Origin: Desulfarculaceae bacterium
GTDB taxonomy: Bacteria; Desulfobacterota; Desulfarculia; Desulfarculales; Desulfarculaceae
DNA: 37,034 bases
NCBI GenBank assembly: GCA_027067385.1
Contig: JAMOVV010000103.1
Location: 1 to 37,034, forward strand
Direction: 5' to 3'
This document shows, one piece after another, positions 18,783-27,717 of the stretch (the first letter of the stretch is position 1; every line of letters starts with the position of its first letter). The translations under genes and the position numbers were made by a program. Below the pieces are notes generated by a model. It did not search any database. It worked only from the letters and a program-made list of their open reading frames with translations, and was not told the DNA's origin.

Positions 18783-19517
18783 ATGACCCACCAAACCACC
18801 GACCAAGGCGATGCACCGATCCGGCGTCCCTGGATTAAGCCGGTGCTCCTGCTGGCGGTGGTTATCACGATGATGGTGTTGGCGGCGATGCTGGACCTGG
18901 GACGCCACCTCAAGGACCTGCAGGACTGGATCAAGGGCTTCGGGCTGTGGGGCCCGGTGGTCTTCGTGGCGCTCTACGCCGCGGCCACCGTGCTGGCCCT
19001 GCCCGGCAGCGCACTCAGCGCCCTGGCCGGCGGCATCTTCGGCTCGCTGGTGGGCATCGCCACCGTGAGCGCCGGCTCCACCCTGGGGGCGGCCCTGGCC
19101 TTCCTGGTGGCCCGCCACCTGGCCCGCGGCTCGCTGGAAAGATGGCTGGCGGGCAATGAAAAATTCCAGCGCCTGGACCACCTGGCCGAACGTCAAGGGG
19201 CCGTAGTGGTAGCCATCACCCGCCTGGTCCCCCTGTTCCCCTTCAACCTGCTCAACTACGGCTTCGGTCTCACCCGGGTATCCTTTGGGACCTACGTTTT
19301 TTTCTCCTGGCTGTGCATGCTGCCGTGGACCATCTTGTACGTGGTGGGTTTCGACGCCTTGTTCACCGTACTGTCCGAGGGCAAAGTGCCTTGGTCACTC
19401 ATCGCGGTGGTGGTGGTGACGGCCTTGGTCCTGGTCTGGTTGATCCGCCGGGCCCAGGGTCGCCTCGCAAGGCAACCTCACGCCGCCGCGGCCCCGGTTC
19501 CCCGGGGGTGCTCATGA
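18783..19517 (+). CDS. TVP38/TMEM64 (DedA-like/SNARE-associated) membrane protein
   Basis: LPGSALSALAGGIFGSLVGIATVSAGSTLGAALAFLVARHLARG...ITRLVPLFPFNLLNYGFGLTRVSFGTYVFFSWLCMLPWTILYVVGFDAL. ATG 18783 with upstream GGGAG. Confidence 0.9.
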   Translation: MTHQTTDQGDAPIRRPWIKPVLLLAVVITMMVLAAMLDLGRHLKDLQDWIKGFGLWGPVVFVALYAAATVLALPGSALSALAGGIFGSLVGIATVSAGSTLGAALAFLVARHLARGSLERWLAGNEKFQRLDHLAERQGAVVVAITRLVPLFPFNLLNYGFGLTRVSFGTYVFFSWLCMLPWTILYVVGFDALFTVLSEGKVPWSLIAVVVVTALVLVWLIRRAQGRLARQPHAAAAPVPRGCS

Positions 19518-20911
19518 CCGATGCTCCCGGCCTGTCCTCCGACGATCCCTCTCACCAGCGGCTGCCGGTGGCTCGCCTGGCGGCGATGAACCCCCGGCCC
19601 GCCCTGGTGGTGATGACCCGCCTGCCCCGGCCAGGCCGGGCCAAGACCCGCCTGGCCCCGGCGCTGGGGGCCGCCGGCGCGGCCCGCCTGCAGCGCCGGC
19701 TCACCGAGGCGGTCATGGTCCAGGCCCGCCGCCTGGCCCTACGCCTGCCGGCCAGGCTGGTGGTGAGCTTTGCCGGCGGCAAGGCCGAGGAGATGCGCGC
19801 CTGGCTGGGCCAGGGCCCGGATTACCAACCCCAGCTCGGCGGTGATTTGGGGGCGCGCATGGCCGCGGCCCTGGAGCGCGCCTTGCGCCGCGGCGCGCCC
19901 CGGGCCGTGCTGGTGGGCAGCGATGTACCGGGGCTAGACGAGGCGGTGCTCAGCCAGGCCTTCAGCGCCCTGGCCGACCATGACCTGGTCCTGGGCCCCA
20001 GCCACGACGGTGGCTATTACCTGGTCGGTCTGCGCCGGCCCTGCCCGCAGTTGTTTGAGGGCATCAGTTGGTCCAGCGGCCGCGTACTGGCCCAGAGCCT
20101 GGCCGTGGCCCGAGACCTGGGGCTGCGGGTGGCCCTGCTTAAGCGCTTGGGCGACGTGGACCGCCCCGAGGATATTAAGGCCTGGTGCACCTGGTTGGCC
20201 CAGCGGGCCGGCGCGGTGTCGGTGGTGATCCCGGCTCTCAACGAAGAGGAGACCATCGGCCGCAGCGTGGTATCGGCCCTGGCCGGCGGGGCCTTTGAGG
20301 TCATCGTGGTCGACGGCGGCAGCCAGGACCGTACCATGGCCGCGGCAGAGGCGGCCGGGGCGCTCACCGTGGCCTCGCCGCCGGGGCGGGCCCGGCAGAT
20401 GAACCTGGGGGCCTCCCTGGCCCAGGGCGAGCACCTGCTGTTCCTGCACGCCGACACCCGGCTGCCGCCCGGTTGGGCCCGGGAGGTGCGGCGCATCCTG
20501 GACCGGCCCGGGGTGGCCGGCGGGGCCTTCCGCTTCCGCCTGGACCATCGCCCTCCCTCTCTGCGTTTCATCGAGCTGGCCGTGGACCTACGCTGCCGCC
20601 TGGCCTCCCTGCCCTACGGCGACCAGGCCATCTTTTTGCCGGCCGCCGTGTTTAGGCGCATCGGCGGCTACCCCGGCCAACCCATCATGGAAGACGTGGA
20701 GCTGGTCCGGCGGATCAAGCGGCTGGGCCGGGTGGTGGTGAGCCGGCGGCCGGCTCTCACCTCGGCCAGGCGCTGGCGCGGCGCCGGCGTGTGGAAGACC
20801 ACCGGCCTCAATTACCTGATGATGATCGCCTACGGTTTGGGGATCCGACCCGGGCTGCTGCGGCGCATCTACGACCGGGCCGACGCCGGCCGGCCCTCCC
20901 CCCTCGCTTAA
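19514..20911 (+). CDS. Fused glycosyl/nucleotidyl-transferase-like protein: N-terminal CofC-like transferase 1 + C-terminal GT2 transferase 2, rSAM/selenodomain-associated
   Basis: N-half MTRLPRPGRAKTRLAPALGAAGAARLQ...LVGSDVPGLDEAVL...LGPSHDGGYYLVGL; C-half VSVVIPALNEEETIGRSVVSAL...VIVVDGGSQDRTMAAAE...PPGRARQMNLGA...LFLHADTRLP...YGDQAIFLPAAVFRRIGGYP. ATG overlaps the TVP38 stop (ATGA). Confidence 0.88.
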   Translation: MTDAPGLSSDDPSHQRLPVARLAAMNPRPALVVMTRLPRPGRAKTRLAPALGAAGAARLQRRLTEAVMVQARRLALRLPARLVVSFAGGKAEEMRAWLGQGPDYQPQLGGDLGARMAAALERALRRGAPRAVLVGSDVPGLDEAVLSQAFSALADHDLVLGPSHDGGYYLVGLRRPCPQLFEGISWSSGRVLAQSLAVARDLGLRVALLKRLGDVDRPEDIKAWCTWLAQRAGAVSVVIPALNEEETIGRSVVSALAGGAFEVIVVDGGSQDRTMAAAEAAGALTVASPPGRARQMNLGASLAQGEHLLFLHADTRLPPGWAREVRRILDRPGVAGGAFRFRLDHRPPSLRFIELAVDLRCRLASLPYGDQAIFLPAAVFRRIGGYPGQPIMEDVELVRRIKRLGRVVVSRRPALTSARRWRGAGVWKTTGLNYLMMIAYGLGIRPGLLRRIYDRADAGRPSPLA

Positions 20912-21678
20912 CCCAGGGGCTTGAGCGACTCGGCGATGAGGGTCGGCAGGCGGCCGGCGGCCTCGACGTCCAGGTGCCACCACAGCTCGCCGCGGGGCCG
21001 CACCCGGGCGGCGGGATAGGCGCTGGCCGCCTGGTCGCGGCCGGCCAGGATGCGGCCGGCGGCCGCCGCCTTGGCCCGGCCGGTGACCAGGAACATAACC
21101 TGGTGGGCGCGGTTGATGGCGTCCAGGGTGAGGGTGATGCGCCGCACCGCGGGACGGGCCCCCGGCCCCGGCTCCACCGCCGTGGCCAACCGGCCGGCCG
21201 CCTGCAGGGCCGGGCTGCCGGGAAACAGGGACGCGGTATGGCCGTCGGCCCCCATGCCCAGCAGCACCAGGTCAAAGGCCGGTTCCCGGTCGCCGAAAAA
21301 GGCGCTTATCTCCCGCTGGTAGCGGCGGGCCTCGGCCTGGTGGTCGGCGGCCTCGCCCTGGATGCGGTGGATATTACCCGGCGGCACGGGCACCAGCTCC
21401 AGCAGCACTCGCTGGGCCGCCGCGTAATTGCTCTGGGCGTAATCCGGCGGCAGGCAGCGCTCGTCGCTCCAGAAAAGGTGGGTTTGCCGCCAGGGCATGG
21501 CCTGCTCACCGGAGGCGGCGGCCAGCCGCTCGTACAGGGCCAGGGGAGTGGCACCGCCGGCCAGCACCAGGCTGCAGCGCCCCTGCTGGTCCACCGCCCG
21601 CCGGGCCGCCTCGGCTGTCTGCCAGGCGGCGTCGGCCGCCAGGCGCCGGGGGTCGCGGTGTATCTTCAGGTTGATCAT
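20908..21678 (-). CDS. pgl: 6-phosphogluconolactonase
   Basis: LVLAGGATPLALYERL, HLFWSDERCLPPDYAQSNY, LVLLGMGADGHTASLFPGSPAL. 4-nt overlap with zwf. Confidence 0.94.
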   Translation of the reverse strand: MINLKIHRDPRRLAADAAWQTAEAARRAVDQQGRCSLVLAGGATPLALYERLAAASGEQAMPWRQTHLFWSDERCLPPDYAQSNYAAAQRVLLELVPVPPGNIHRIQGEAADHQAEARRYQREISAFFGDREPAFDLVLLGMGADGHTASLFPGSPALQAAGRLATAVEPGPGARPAVRRITLTLDAINRAHQVMFLVTGRAKAAAAGRILAGRDQAASAYPAARVRPRGELWWHLDVEAAGRLPTLIAESLKPLG

Positions 21679-23252
21679 TTAGCCGCCTCCGGCCAGAGAG
21701 ACAGCAGCCGGCGGGCCGCCTCTGGCCCCCAGCCACCGGCCGCGTAGGGTTGCAATTGTTGATCGCGGTCCTGGCAGCGTTCGCAGGCGTGCAGTACCGG
21801 GTCCAACAGGCCCCAGGTGAGCTCCAGCCCGTCTTGCCGCCAAAAGAGCATCTGGTCGCCTTGCATGCAGTTGAGCAAGGCCTTCTCGTAGGCCCCCAGC
21901 AGCGGCCCGCGGTAGTCGGCGTTGTAGTCAAAAACCATCTTCACCGAGCGCAGGCCCAGGCGGGCGCCGGGGCTCTTGGTCTGGATGGTGAGGCTGGTGG
22001 TCTCGTCGGGTTGGATGCCCAGCACCAGGCGGTTGGCGGTGATGTGCTCGCCGAGCACCTGGCGGAAAAAACAGTGGGGCACTTCCTTGAACTGGATGAG
22101 CATGCGGGTGACCTTGCGGGCCAAGCGCTTGCCCGATACCAGGAAAAACGGCACCCCCTGCCAGCGCCAGTTGTCCACCATCACCTTGAGCAGGGCAAAG
22201 GTGGGGGTGAGCGAGGCGGGGTCCACCCCCGGCTCGTCCCGGTAGGCCGCCACCGGACGCCCGTCGACCTGGCCGGCCGTGTACTGCCCCAGCACCAGGT
22301 AGTCGCCGGCGTTGGTGGCCGGGTAGGGCCGCAGGGAGCGAAACAGCTTGGTCTTCTCGTCACGCACCGGCTCGGCCCCGTAGCGCGGGGGAGGCTCCAT
22401 GGCCGCCAGGGCCAATAGCTGCATCATGTGGTTCTGGAACATGTCGCGCAGCACCCCGGCCTGCTCGTAGTACCCGGCCCGGTGCTCCACCCCCAGCGAC
22501 TCGGCGGCGATGATGGTGACCTGGTCGATGTAGTTGCGGTTCCAGATGGGCTCGAAGATGGCGTTGGCAAAGCGCAGTATCAGGACGTTCTGCACCGTTT
22601 CCTTGGCCAGGTAGTGGTCGATGCGAAAGACCTGGTGTTCCTGGAAGCCGGCCGCGATGGCTTTGCTCAGCTCCCGGGCCGAGGCCAGGTCGCGGCCAAA
22701 GGGCTTTTCCACCACCAGGCGCCGCCACGGCGAGCCGCCCGGCCCCTCGGCCGACATGCCAGCCCGGCCGACGAGGCTGACCACCTCGCTGTAGAGACCG
22801 GGCGGGATGGCCAGGTTGAAGACGCGGTTGCCGCCGGTGCCGTGGCCGTCCTCCAGCTCTTGCAAGCGCCGGCGAAGTTCGCGATAGGTACCCGGTTGGT
22901 CGTAGACCAGCGGTTGGTAGAACAGGCGGGCGGCGAAACGGTCCCAGGCGGTGAGGTCCAGTCCGCCGTGGCCGGCCACCGCCCGGCGCATCTTTTGCCG
23001 CCAGGCATCATCGCTGAACCGGCTGCGGGCGCAGCCGAGGATTACAAAGGGCTCCGGCAGGCCGCCGTGGCAAAACAGACTGTACAAGGCCGGGACCAGC
23101 TTGCGGCCGGTGAGATCGCCGGAGGCCCCGAAGATCACCATGGCCGCCGGGTCCAGGCTGCCCTCGATGAGCCCGGGGCCGGGGGCGTCGCCGACGGGCT
23201 CGGGGAAGCCCTGCACCACGGCCGGGGCCGGCTCCGCCCGGGGCTGGCTCAC
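21675..23252 (-). CDS. zwf: Glucose-6-phosphate 1-dehydrogenase
   Basis: VIFGASGDLTGRKLVPALYSLF, VVEKPFGRDLASARELS, active-site FRIDHYLAKETVQNVLILRFAN. Confidence 0.97.
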   Translation of the reverse strand: MSQPRAEPAPAVVQGFPEPVGDAPGPGLIEGSLDPAAMVIFGASGDLTGRKLVPALYSLFCHGGLPEPFVILGCARSRFSDDAWRQKMRRAVAGHGGLDLTAWDRFAARLFYQPLVYDQPGTYRELRRRLQELEDGHGTGGNRVFNLAIPPGLYSEVVSLVGRAGMSAEGPGGSPWRRLVVEKPFGRDLASARELSKAIAAGFQEHQVFRIDHYLAKETVQNVLILRFANAIFEPIWNRNYIDQVTIIAAESLGVEHRAGYYEQAGVLRDMFQNHMMQLLALAAMEPPPRYGAEPVRDEKTKLFRSLRPYPATNAGDYLVLGQYTAGQVDGRPVAAYRDEPGVDPASLTPTFALLKVMVDNWRWQGVPFFLVSGKRLARKVTRMLIQFKEVPHCFFRQVLGEHITANRLVLGIQPDETTSLTIQTKSPGARLGLRSVKMVFDYNADYRGPLLGAYEKALLNCMQGDQMLFWRQDGLELTWGLLDPVLHACERCQDRDQQLQPYAAGGWGPEAARRLLSLWPEAAK

Positions 23253-24166
23253 GGCTGCCCTCCCCCGCCGACGGGCTTGACCGCATGCCCCCCGAACTGG
23301 TGGCGCAGGGCCGCCAGGGTGCGGTCGCTGAAGGTGTTCTCGCGCCGCGAGCGGAAACGCTGCATCAGCGCCAGGGTGATCACCGGCGCGGCGGTGGCCG
23401 TCTCCAGGGCCTGCTGCACGCTCCAGCGGCCTTCGCCGGAGTCCTCCACAAAGCCCTGCAGGCCCTGCAGGCGCGGGTCTTGCTCAAAGGCGTTGGCCAA
23501 AAGCCCCAGCAACCAGGAGCGGATGACGCTGCCGCGGTTCCACAGCCGGCTCAGGGCGGCGTAGTCGTGGTGCTCGGCGTAGGGCCCGTTCTCCAACAGC
23601 TCGAAGCCCTCGGCATAGGCCTGCATCATGCCGTACTCGATGGCGTTGTGGATCATCTTCACGTAGTGGCCCGCGCCGCTGGGACCGCAGTACAGGTAGC
23701 CCTGGGGCGGGGCCAGGGTCTCCAGGGCCGGCTCCACCAGGCGGTAGACCTCCGGCCGGCCGCCCACCATGAGGCAGTAGCCCTCGCTCAGCCCCCAGAC
23801 GCCGCCGCTAACCCCGGCGTCCAGGTAGTGCAGGCCGGAGTCGGCCAGCTCGGCCGCGCGCCGTAGGTCGTCCTGGTAACGGCTGTTGCCACCGTCCACG
23901 ATCACGTCGCCCGGGGCCAGGTATCCGGCCAGGCGGGTCAGGTGATCATCCACCACCGGCGCCGGCAGCATGATCCACACCACCCGGGGCGGGCTGAGCT
24001 GGCCAACCACCTCGGCCAGGCTGTAGGCCGCCTGGGCCCCCTCGGCCGCCAAGGCGTCGGTCTTCTCCGGGCTGCGGTTGAAGGCCACCACCTGGTGGCC
24101 GCCGCGCAGTAGCCGCCGCGCCATGTTCATCCCCATACGGCCCAAGCCGATCATGGCTAGTTGCAT
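23249..24166 (-). CDS. gnd: 6-phosphogluconate dehydrogenase, decarboxylating, short form
   Basis: MQLAMIGLGRMGMNMARRLLRGGHQVVAFNRSPEK, VIVDGGNSRYQDD, LDAGVSGGVWGLSEGYCLMVGG, GHYVKMIHNAIEYGMMQAYAEGF. Confidence 0.95.
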   Translation of the reverse strand: MQLAMIGLGRMGMNMARRLLRGGHQVVAFNRSPEKTDALAAEGAQAAYSLAEVVGQLSPPRVVWIMLPAPVVDDHLTRLAGYLAPGDVIVDGGNSRYQDDLRRAAELADSGLHYLDAGVSGGVWGLSEGYCLMVGGRPEVYRLVEPALETLAPPQGYLYCGPSGAGHYVKMIHNAIEYGMMQAYAEGFELLENGPYAEHHDYAALSRLWNRGSVIRSWLLGLLANAFEQDPRLQGLQGFVEDSGEGRWSVQQALETATAAPVITLALMQRFRSRRENTFSDRTLAALRHQFGGHAVKPVGGGGQP

Positions 24167-24225
24167 GCCGCTCCCCTTTTCTCAAGCAAATTGCTGCGTA
24201 GTTGCCGTAGATCGCCTGTTGAATT

Positions 24226-24242
24226 CCTATTGTAGCAATAGG
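24226..24242. promoter_or_regulatory. Perfect inverted repeat upstream of the gnd-zwf-pgl operon (candidate operator)
   Basis: CCTATTG TAG CAATAGG; a second dyad AGCAAATTGCT lies nearby at 24185-24195. Confidence 0.4.
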
Positions 24243-24276
24243 CGGCCGGCCTGGAACCCTTTTTCAGCCCCGGTCC

Positions 24277-25137
24277 CTAGACCTGCAGGGCGGCCGGCCC
24301 GCCGGCGATGAAACACTCGGCGTCGCGCCGCCCCAGGTCAAAGGCTTCTTGCATGCCCTGGGGGTTGGTGTAGTCCCACTTGGAGATGCCCACCGGCCGG
24401 GAGGGCTGGATGTAGGTGCGGCCCGGGTGGCCTTGCAGTTTGGCCGGGGGATAGCGGCGGGTGAGCAGGACGAGGGTGGGGGCTTCCCCCGGGCGGATGG
24501 CGGCCACCGGTGCGTTGTCGATGAGCCCGCCGTCGAGCACCGGCGCGCCGTCGCGGTAGACCACCGGCACCACCGGCGGGGTGCAGGAGGTGGCAAGCAG
24601 CAGGTCGATCACCTCGTCGATATTGCGGCAGGTGTCGACCCGCACCACCTCGGGCCGGAAGCCGACCTTGCCCGGCAGCTTGGGGTGCAGGGGAGCGGTG
24701 AGATACTTTTCGGCCAGGTAGCACAAGAACCCCAACAGCACGCCGCCGGTGGCCCCGGTCCAGGCCGGCGGCCGCGACAGCAGCACCCGCAGCTCAGGCC
24801 CCTGCCGGAGCCGCTCCAGGTCGGCCTGGTCCATGGAGGCCTTCATCGCCCGGGTAAACAGGGCCACGTGGGGAAACACCGGCCGGCCTTTGAACAGGTT
24901 GCCCAGGTAGGCGTTCTTGGTGTTGCCGCTCAGAACCCGCTGGAGGGTGGCCAGGGACTTGGCGGCCACCCCGCTGAAGACCATCACCGCCATGGTGGCC
25001 CCGGCGCTGGCCCCGGCCACCACCCGCGGGGACAGGCCCAGGGGCTCGGCGGCCACTTCCCAGAAGCCGGCCTGCCAGATGCAGCGGTTGCCGCCGCCGG
25101 CGAATACCACCGAGTCATACGAAGCGTGATCGCGCAT
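24277..25137 (-). CDS. Patatin-like phospholipase
   Basis: VVFAGGGNRCIWQAGFWE, nucleophile elbow GASAGA, catalytic VLDGGLIDNAPV. Start moved to ATG 25137, preceded by AGGAGGG. Confidence 0.88.
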   Translation of the reverse strand: MRDHASYDSVVFAGGGNRCIWQAGFWEVAAEPLGLSPRVVAGASAGATMAVMVFSGVAAKSLATLQRVLSGNTKNAYLGNLFKGRPVFPHVALFTRAMKASMDQADLERLRQGPELRVLLSRPPAWTGATGGVLLGFLCYLAEKYLTAPLHPKLPGKVGFRPEVVRVDTCRNIDEVIDLLLATSCTPPVVPVVYRDGAPVLDGGLIDNAPVAAIRPGEAPTLVLLTRRYPPAKLQGHPGRTYIQPSRPVGISKWDYTNPQGMQEAFDLGRRDAECFIAGGPAALQV

Positions 25138-25273
25138 ATCCCTCCTCTTGCCGCCATGCAAATTTAGGCCAAAGCGGCCGAGGGGTCAAGCCGGGGACCC
25201 TTTACCGCTGCGGCCCCGGCTGATAGGGTTGCTCATTAGAGGGCGCGGCGCGGCCGGGCCCGGGGGGGAAACC

Positions 25274-26182
25274 TTGGTCCACACCGCCACCGGTAAAGTC
25301 GCCGACGACTTCTACGTCACCGGCACGCCCGAGGTGCATGGCTACCTGCTAGACGGCGATCAACCGGTGATCTTCGACGCCGGCTTCGCCGCCTTTGGCG
25401 CGGCCTACCGCCGGGACATCGACCGCATCCTCGGCCACCGCCGGCCCCACACCTTGCTGCTGACCCACGTGCATTTTGACCACTGCGGCGCGGCCCGCTA
25501 CCTGCAGCGGGCCTACCCCGGGATGCAGGTGGCCGCCTCGGCGCGGGCGGCGGATATCCTGCGGCGGCCGGGGGCCCTGGAGCTGATGGACCGGCTCAAC
25601 CGCCAAGCCGGCGAGCTGGCCCGCCAGTGGCACCCGGACCTGCCCGAATACCCCGTCTTCGAGCCCTTTGCCGTGGACCGCGTGCTGGCCGACGGCGAGG
25701 TGATCGAGCTGGCCGGCGGACTCACCATCGAGGTGATCGCCACCCCGGGGCACACCTGGGATTTCCTCAGCTACTACATCCCCCAACGGCGCATCCTGGT
25801 GGCCTCCGAGGCGGTGGGCTGCCCCGATTTCACCAGCGATCACATCGTCACCGAGTTCCTGGTGGACTACCAGGCCTACGTCGACTCCATGGCCCGCCTG
25901 GCCCGCCTGGAGGTGGAGGTGCTCTGCCCCGGACACGGCATGGTGATGACCGGGCGCCACGCCGCCGATTTCATCGCCCGGTCCCAGGTGGCCGCCGGGG
26001 AGTTCAAAGACCGCATCGCGGTGCTGCTGGCCGAGGAGGGTTTTGACCTGGAGCGCACCGTGGCCCGCTACAAGGCCGAGGAGTGGGACCGCCAGCCCTA
26101 CCCCAAACAGCCCGAGCCGGCCTACCTGCTCAACCTCACGGCCCGGGTGCGCCACCTGGCCGAACTGCTGCCAAAGGCCTAG
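25274..26182 (+). CDS. MBL-fold metallo-hydrolase
   Basis: LLLTHVHFDHCGAARYLQ (HxHxDH), IEVIATPGHTWDFLSYYI, VLCPGHGMVMTG. Start uncertain: the ORF track ATG 25148 lies inside the divergent neighbour; TTG 25274 follows GGGGGGGAA. Confidence 0.85.
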   Translation: MVHTATGKVADDFYVTGTPEVHGYLLDGDQPVIFDAGFAAFGAAYRRDIDRILGHRRPHTLLLTHVHFDHCGAARYLQRAYPGMQVAASARAADILRRPGALELMDRLNRQAGELARQWHPDLPEYPVFEPFAVDRVLADGEVIELAGGLTIEVIATPGHTWDFLSYYIPQRRILVASEAVGCPDFTSDHIVTEFLVDYQAYVDSMARLARLEVEVLCPGHGMVMTGRHAADFIARSQVAAGEFKDRIAVLLAEEGFDLERTVARYKAEEWDRQPYPKQPEPAYLLNLTARVRHLAELLPKA

Positions 26183-26226
26183 ACCGCAACGGTCCAACCA
26201 ACCGCCCCGCGGTCCCGGCGGTCGTC

Positions 26227-26997
26227 TTAAAAAAGTTTATGCAAGGCGTCGAGCCCGATGCCGGTGGCCCCGGTCCTGATGCGCAGCACGCACCACAGGT
26301 CCATGAACAACATCTGCAGGGCGTGGATCGGCACCGCGATCCAGAAGGAGCGACAGCGCCACACCAGTATGCCCAGGGCCACCCCGCCCACCACCGAGAG
26401 CAGGGCCTCGGGCAGGGGCTTGTAGAGGTGCAACAGGGCAAAGGGGACCATCTGGATGATGATGGCGTAGTGGCCGAAGCGGTGCGCCGTGCCAAAGAGC
26501 ACGAAGCCGCGCCAGAGATATTCCCAGCCCAGCCAGTAGAGCACAAACCACAGCTCGCAGACGGCAAAGATACCCCAGTGGCGTACCGCCATGCGGCAGT
26601 GGGGGTACTTGGCCAAAAAGGCGGGGTCGGCCGAGAGAACCCAGGTGCCCACCGCCACCAGCGGCAGGTACAGCAGGGCCACCAGCAGGGCCAGCTTCCA
26701 GTCACCGAGGCCCAGCCCTATCTCCCGGGGCTTGCGGCCGAAGAAGAGCAGCAGGCTGGCCGCCGGCAGGATGAAGCCCAGGATGGCCTGCAGGCTGAAC
26801 CACCAGCCCCAAGACAGGAGCTCGCGCCATTGGGGATCGAAGTACTCGGCCAGGTGGCGGTGGAAAAAGGCGCGGCCGCCCAGGGCGGTCTGCAGCAGGA
26901 CCATGACCACGCTGGCGGCCAGCACAAAGACCACCTGCCGGTCCATGGCCTTGGCCGCCGCGGCCAGGTCGTTCCATTCGCGCCGTAGGTTGATCAT
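26227..26997 (-). CDS. CPBP (Abi/CAAX-like) family intramembrane protease
   Basis: Multi-spanning; WEYLWRGF (motif 1), FALLH (motif 2), HALQMLFMD (motif 3). Confidence 0.75.
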   Translation of the reverse strand: MINLRREWNDLAAAAKAMDRQVVFVLAASVVMVLLQTALGGRAFFHRHLAEYFDPQWRELLSWGWWFSLQAILGFILPAASLLLFFGRKPREIGLGLGDWKLALLVALLYLPLVAVGTWVLSADPAFLAKYPHCRMAVRHWGIFAVCELWFVLYWLGWEYLWRGFVLFGTAHRFGHYAIIIQMVPFALLHLYKPLPEALLSVVGGVALGILVWRCRSFWIAVPIHALQMLFMDLWCVLRIRTGATGIGLDALHKLF

Positions 26998-27168
26998 GCT
27001 CCTCCGGATGGGTGGCTCAAGGTCCGGCCCAGGACTAGGCTACCATAGTGTCCCAAGTCCGAGGCGCTACAGGCTCGTCACCCGCTATCCTCCGCTCGAA
27101 GCCGACTTTAAGGTCGGGTCGTTTTATCCTGCCCGGCGGCAATTGGATAAGGTAGGCGGCACGCCGCC

Positions 27169-27468
27169 TTAGGGGTTGGGCACGCAGTCTTGGCTGGGGA
27201 TGCTCCAGTGCCAGCCCTCGGGGCACTGCGGGCGCCGGTTGGCCACGCAACGGCCCAGGCGCGCCGACCAGTGGAACCCGTTGGGACAGGAGGCCGCCGG
27301 CTGGTTGGGAACGCAGCGCCGTTGCATCACGCTCCAGTATTGGCCCGGGGGACAATACTTGGGCTTGGAGATGGGCGGCGGCAGCGGCTGGAAAATAGGA
27401 CGGGCCTGGGCCGATGACGCCACTACCATCAACACCAGGCACGCCAACAACAAGGCAAGCCGTTTCAT
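27169..27468 (-). CDS. Small secreted protein with three tandem two-Cys repeats
   Basis: MKRLALLLACLVLMVVASSAQA signal; repeats CPPGQYWSVMQRRCVPN / CPNGFHWSARLGRCVAN / CPEGWHWSIPSQDCVPN. Confidence 0.75.
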   Translation of the reverse strand: MKRLALLLACLVLMVVASSAQARPIFQPLPPPISKPKYCPPGQYWSVMQRRCVPNQPAASCPNGFHWSARLGRCVANRRPQCPEGWHWSIPSQDCVPNP

Positions 27469-27664
27469 GGGAAAATCTCCTCTTAACAACCCTGGGCCGG
27501 CGGTCCCATCCCAGCGGCGCCAGCGTTGCTGCCGCAGCGACGCCGAGTCCCAAAATCACCACCCTGATTGTGCCGTCTTACCCGGTGCGCGCTCAAGCTT
27601 TTTCTGGCCGGCGGACACGGTTTTCCATCAATACAAATGACGTGGCGTCTGGCCATCAATTACT

Positions 27665-27697
27665 AAAAAACCGGGAGGCCATCTGCGGCCCCCCGGT
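27665..27697 (-). terminator. Rho-independent terminator downstream of the outer membrane protein gene
   Basis: Minus strand: CCGGGGGGCC GCAGAT GGCCTCCCGG TTTTTT. Confidence 0.9.
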
Positions 27698-27717
27698 GAT
27701 TTACTGTTGGCGACGGC

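Noticed and set aside
22428-23564. 378-aa + strand ORF
   Set aside because: Antisense to zwf/gnd; no protein-like motifs.
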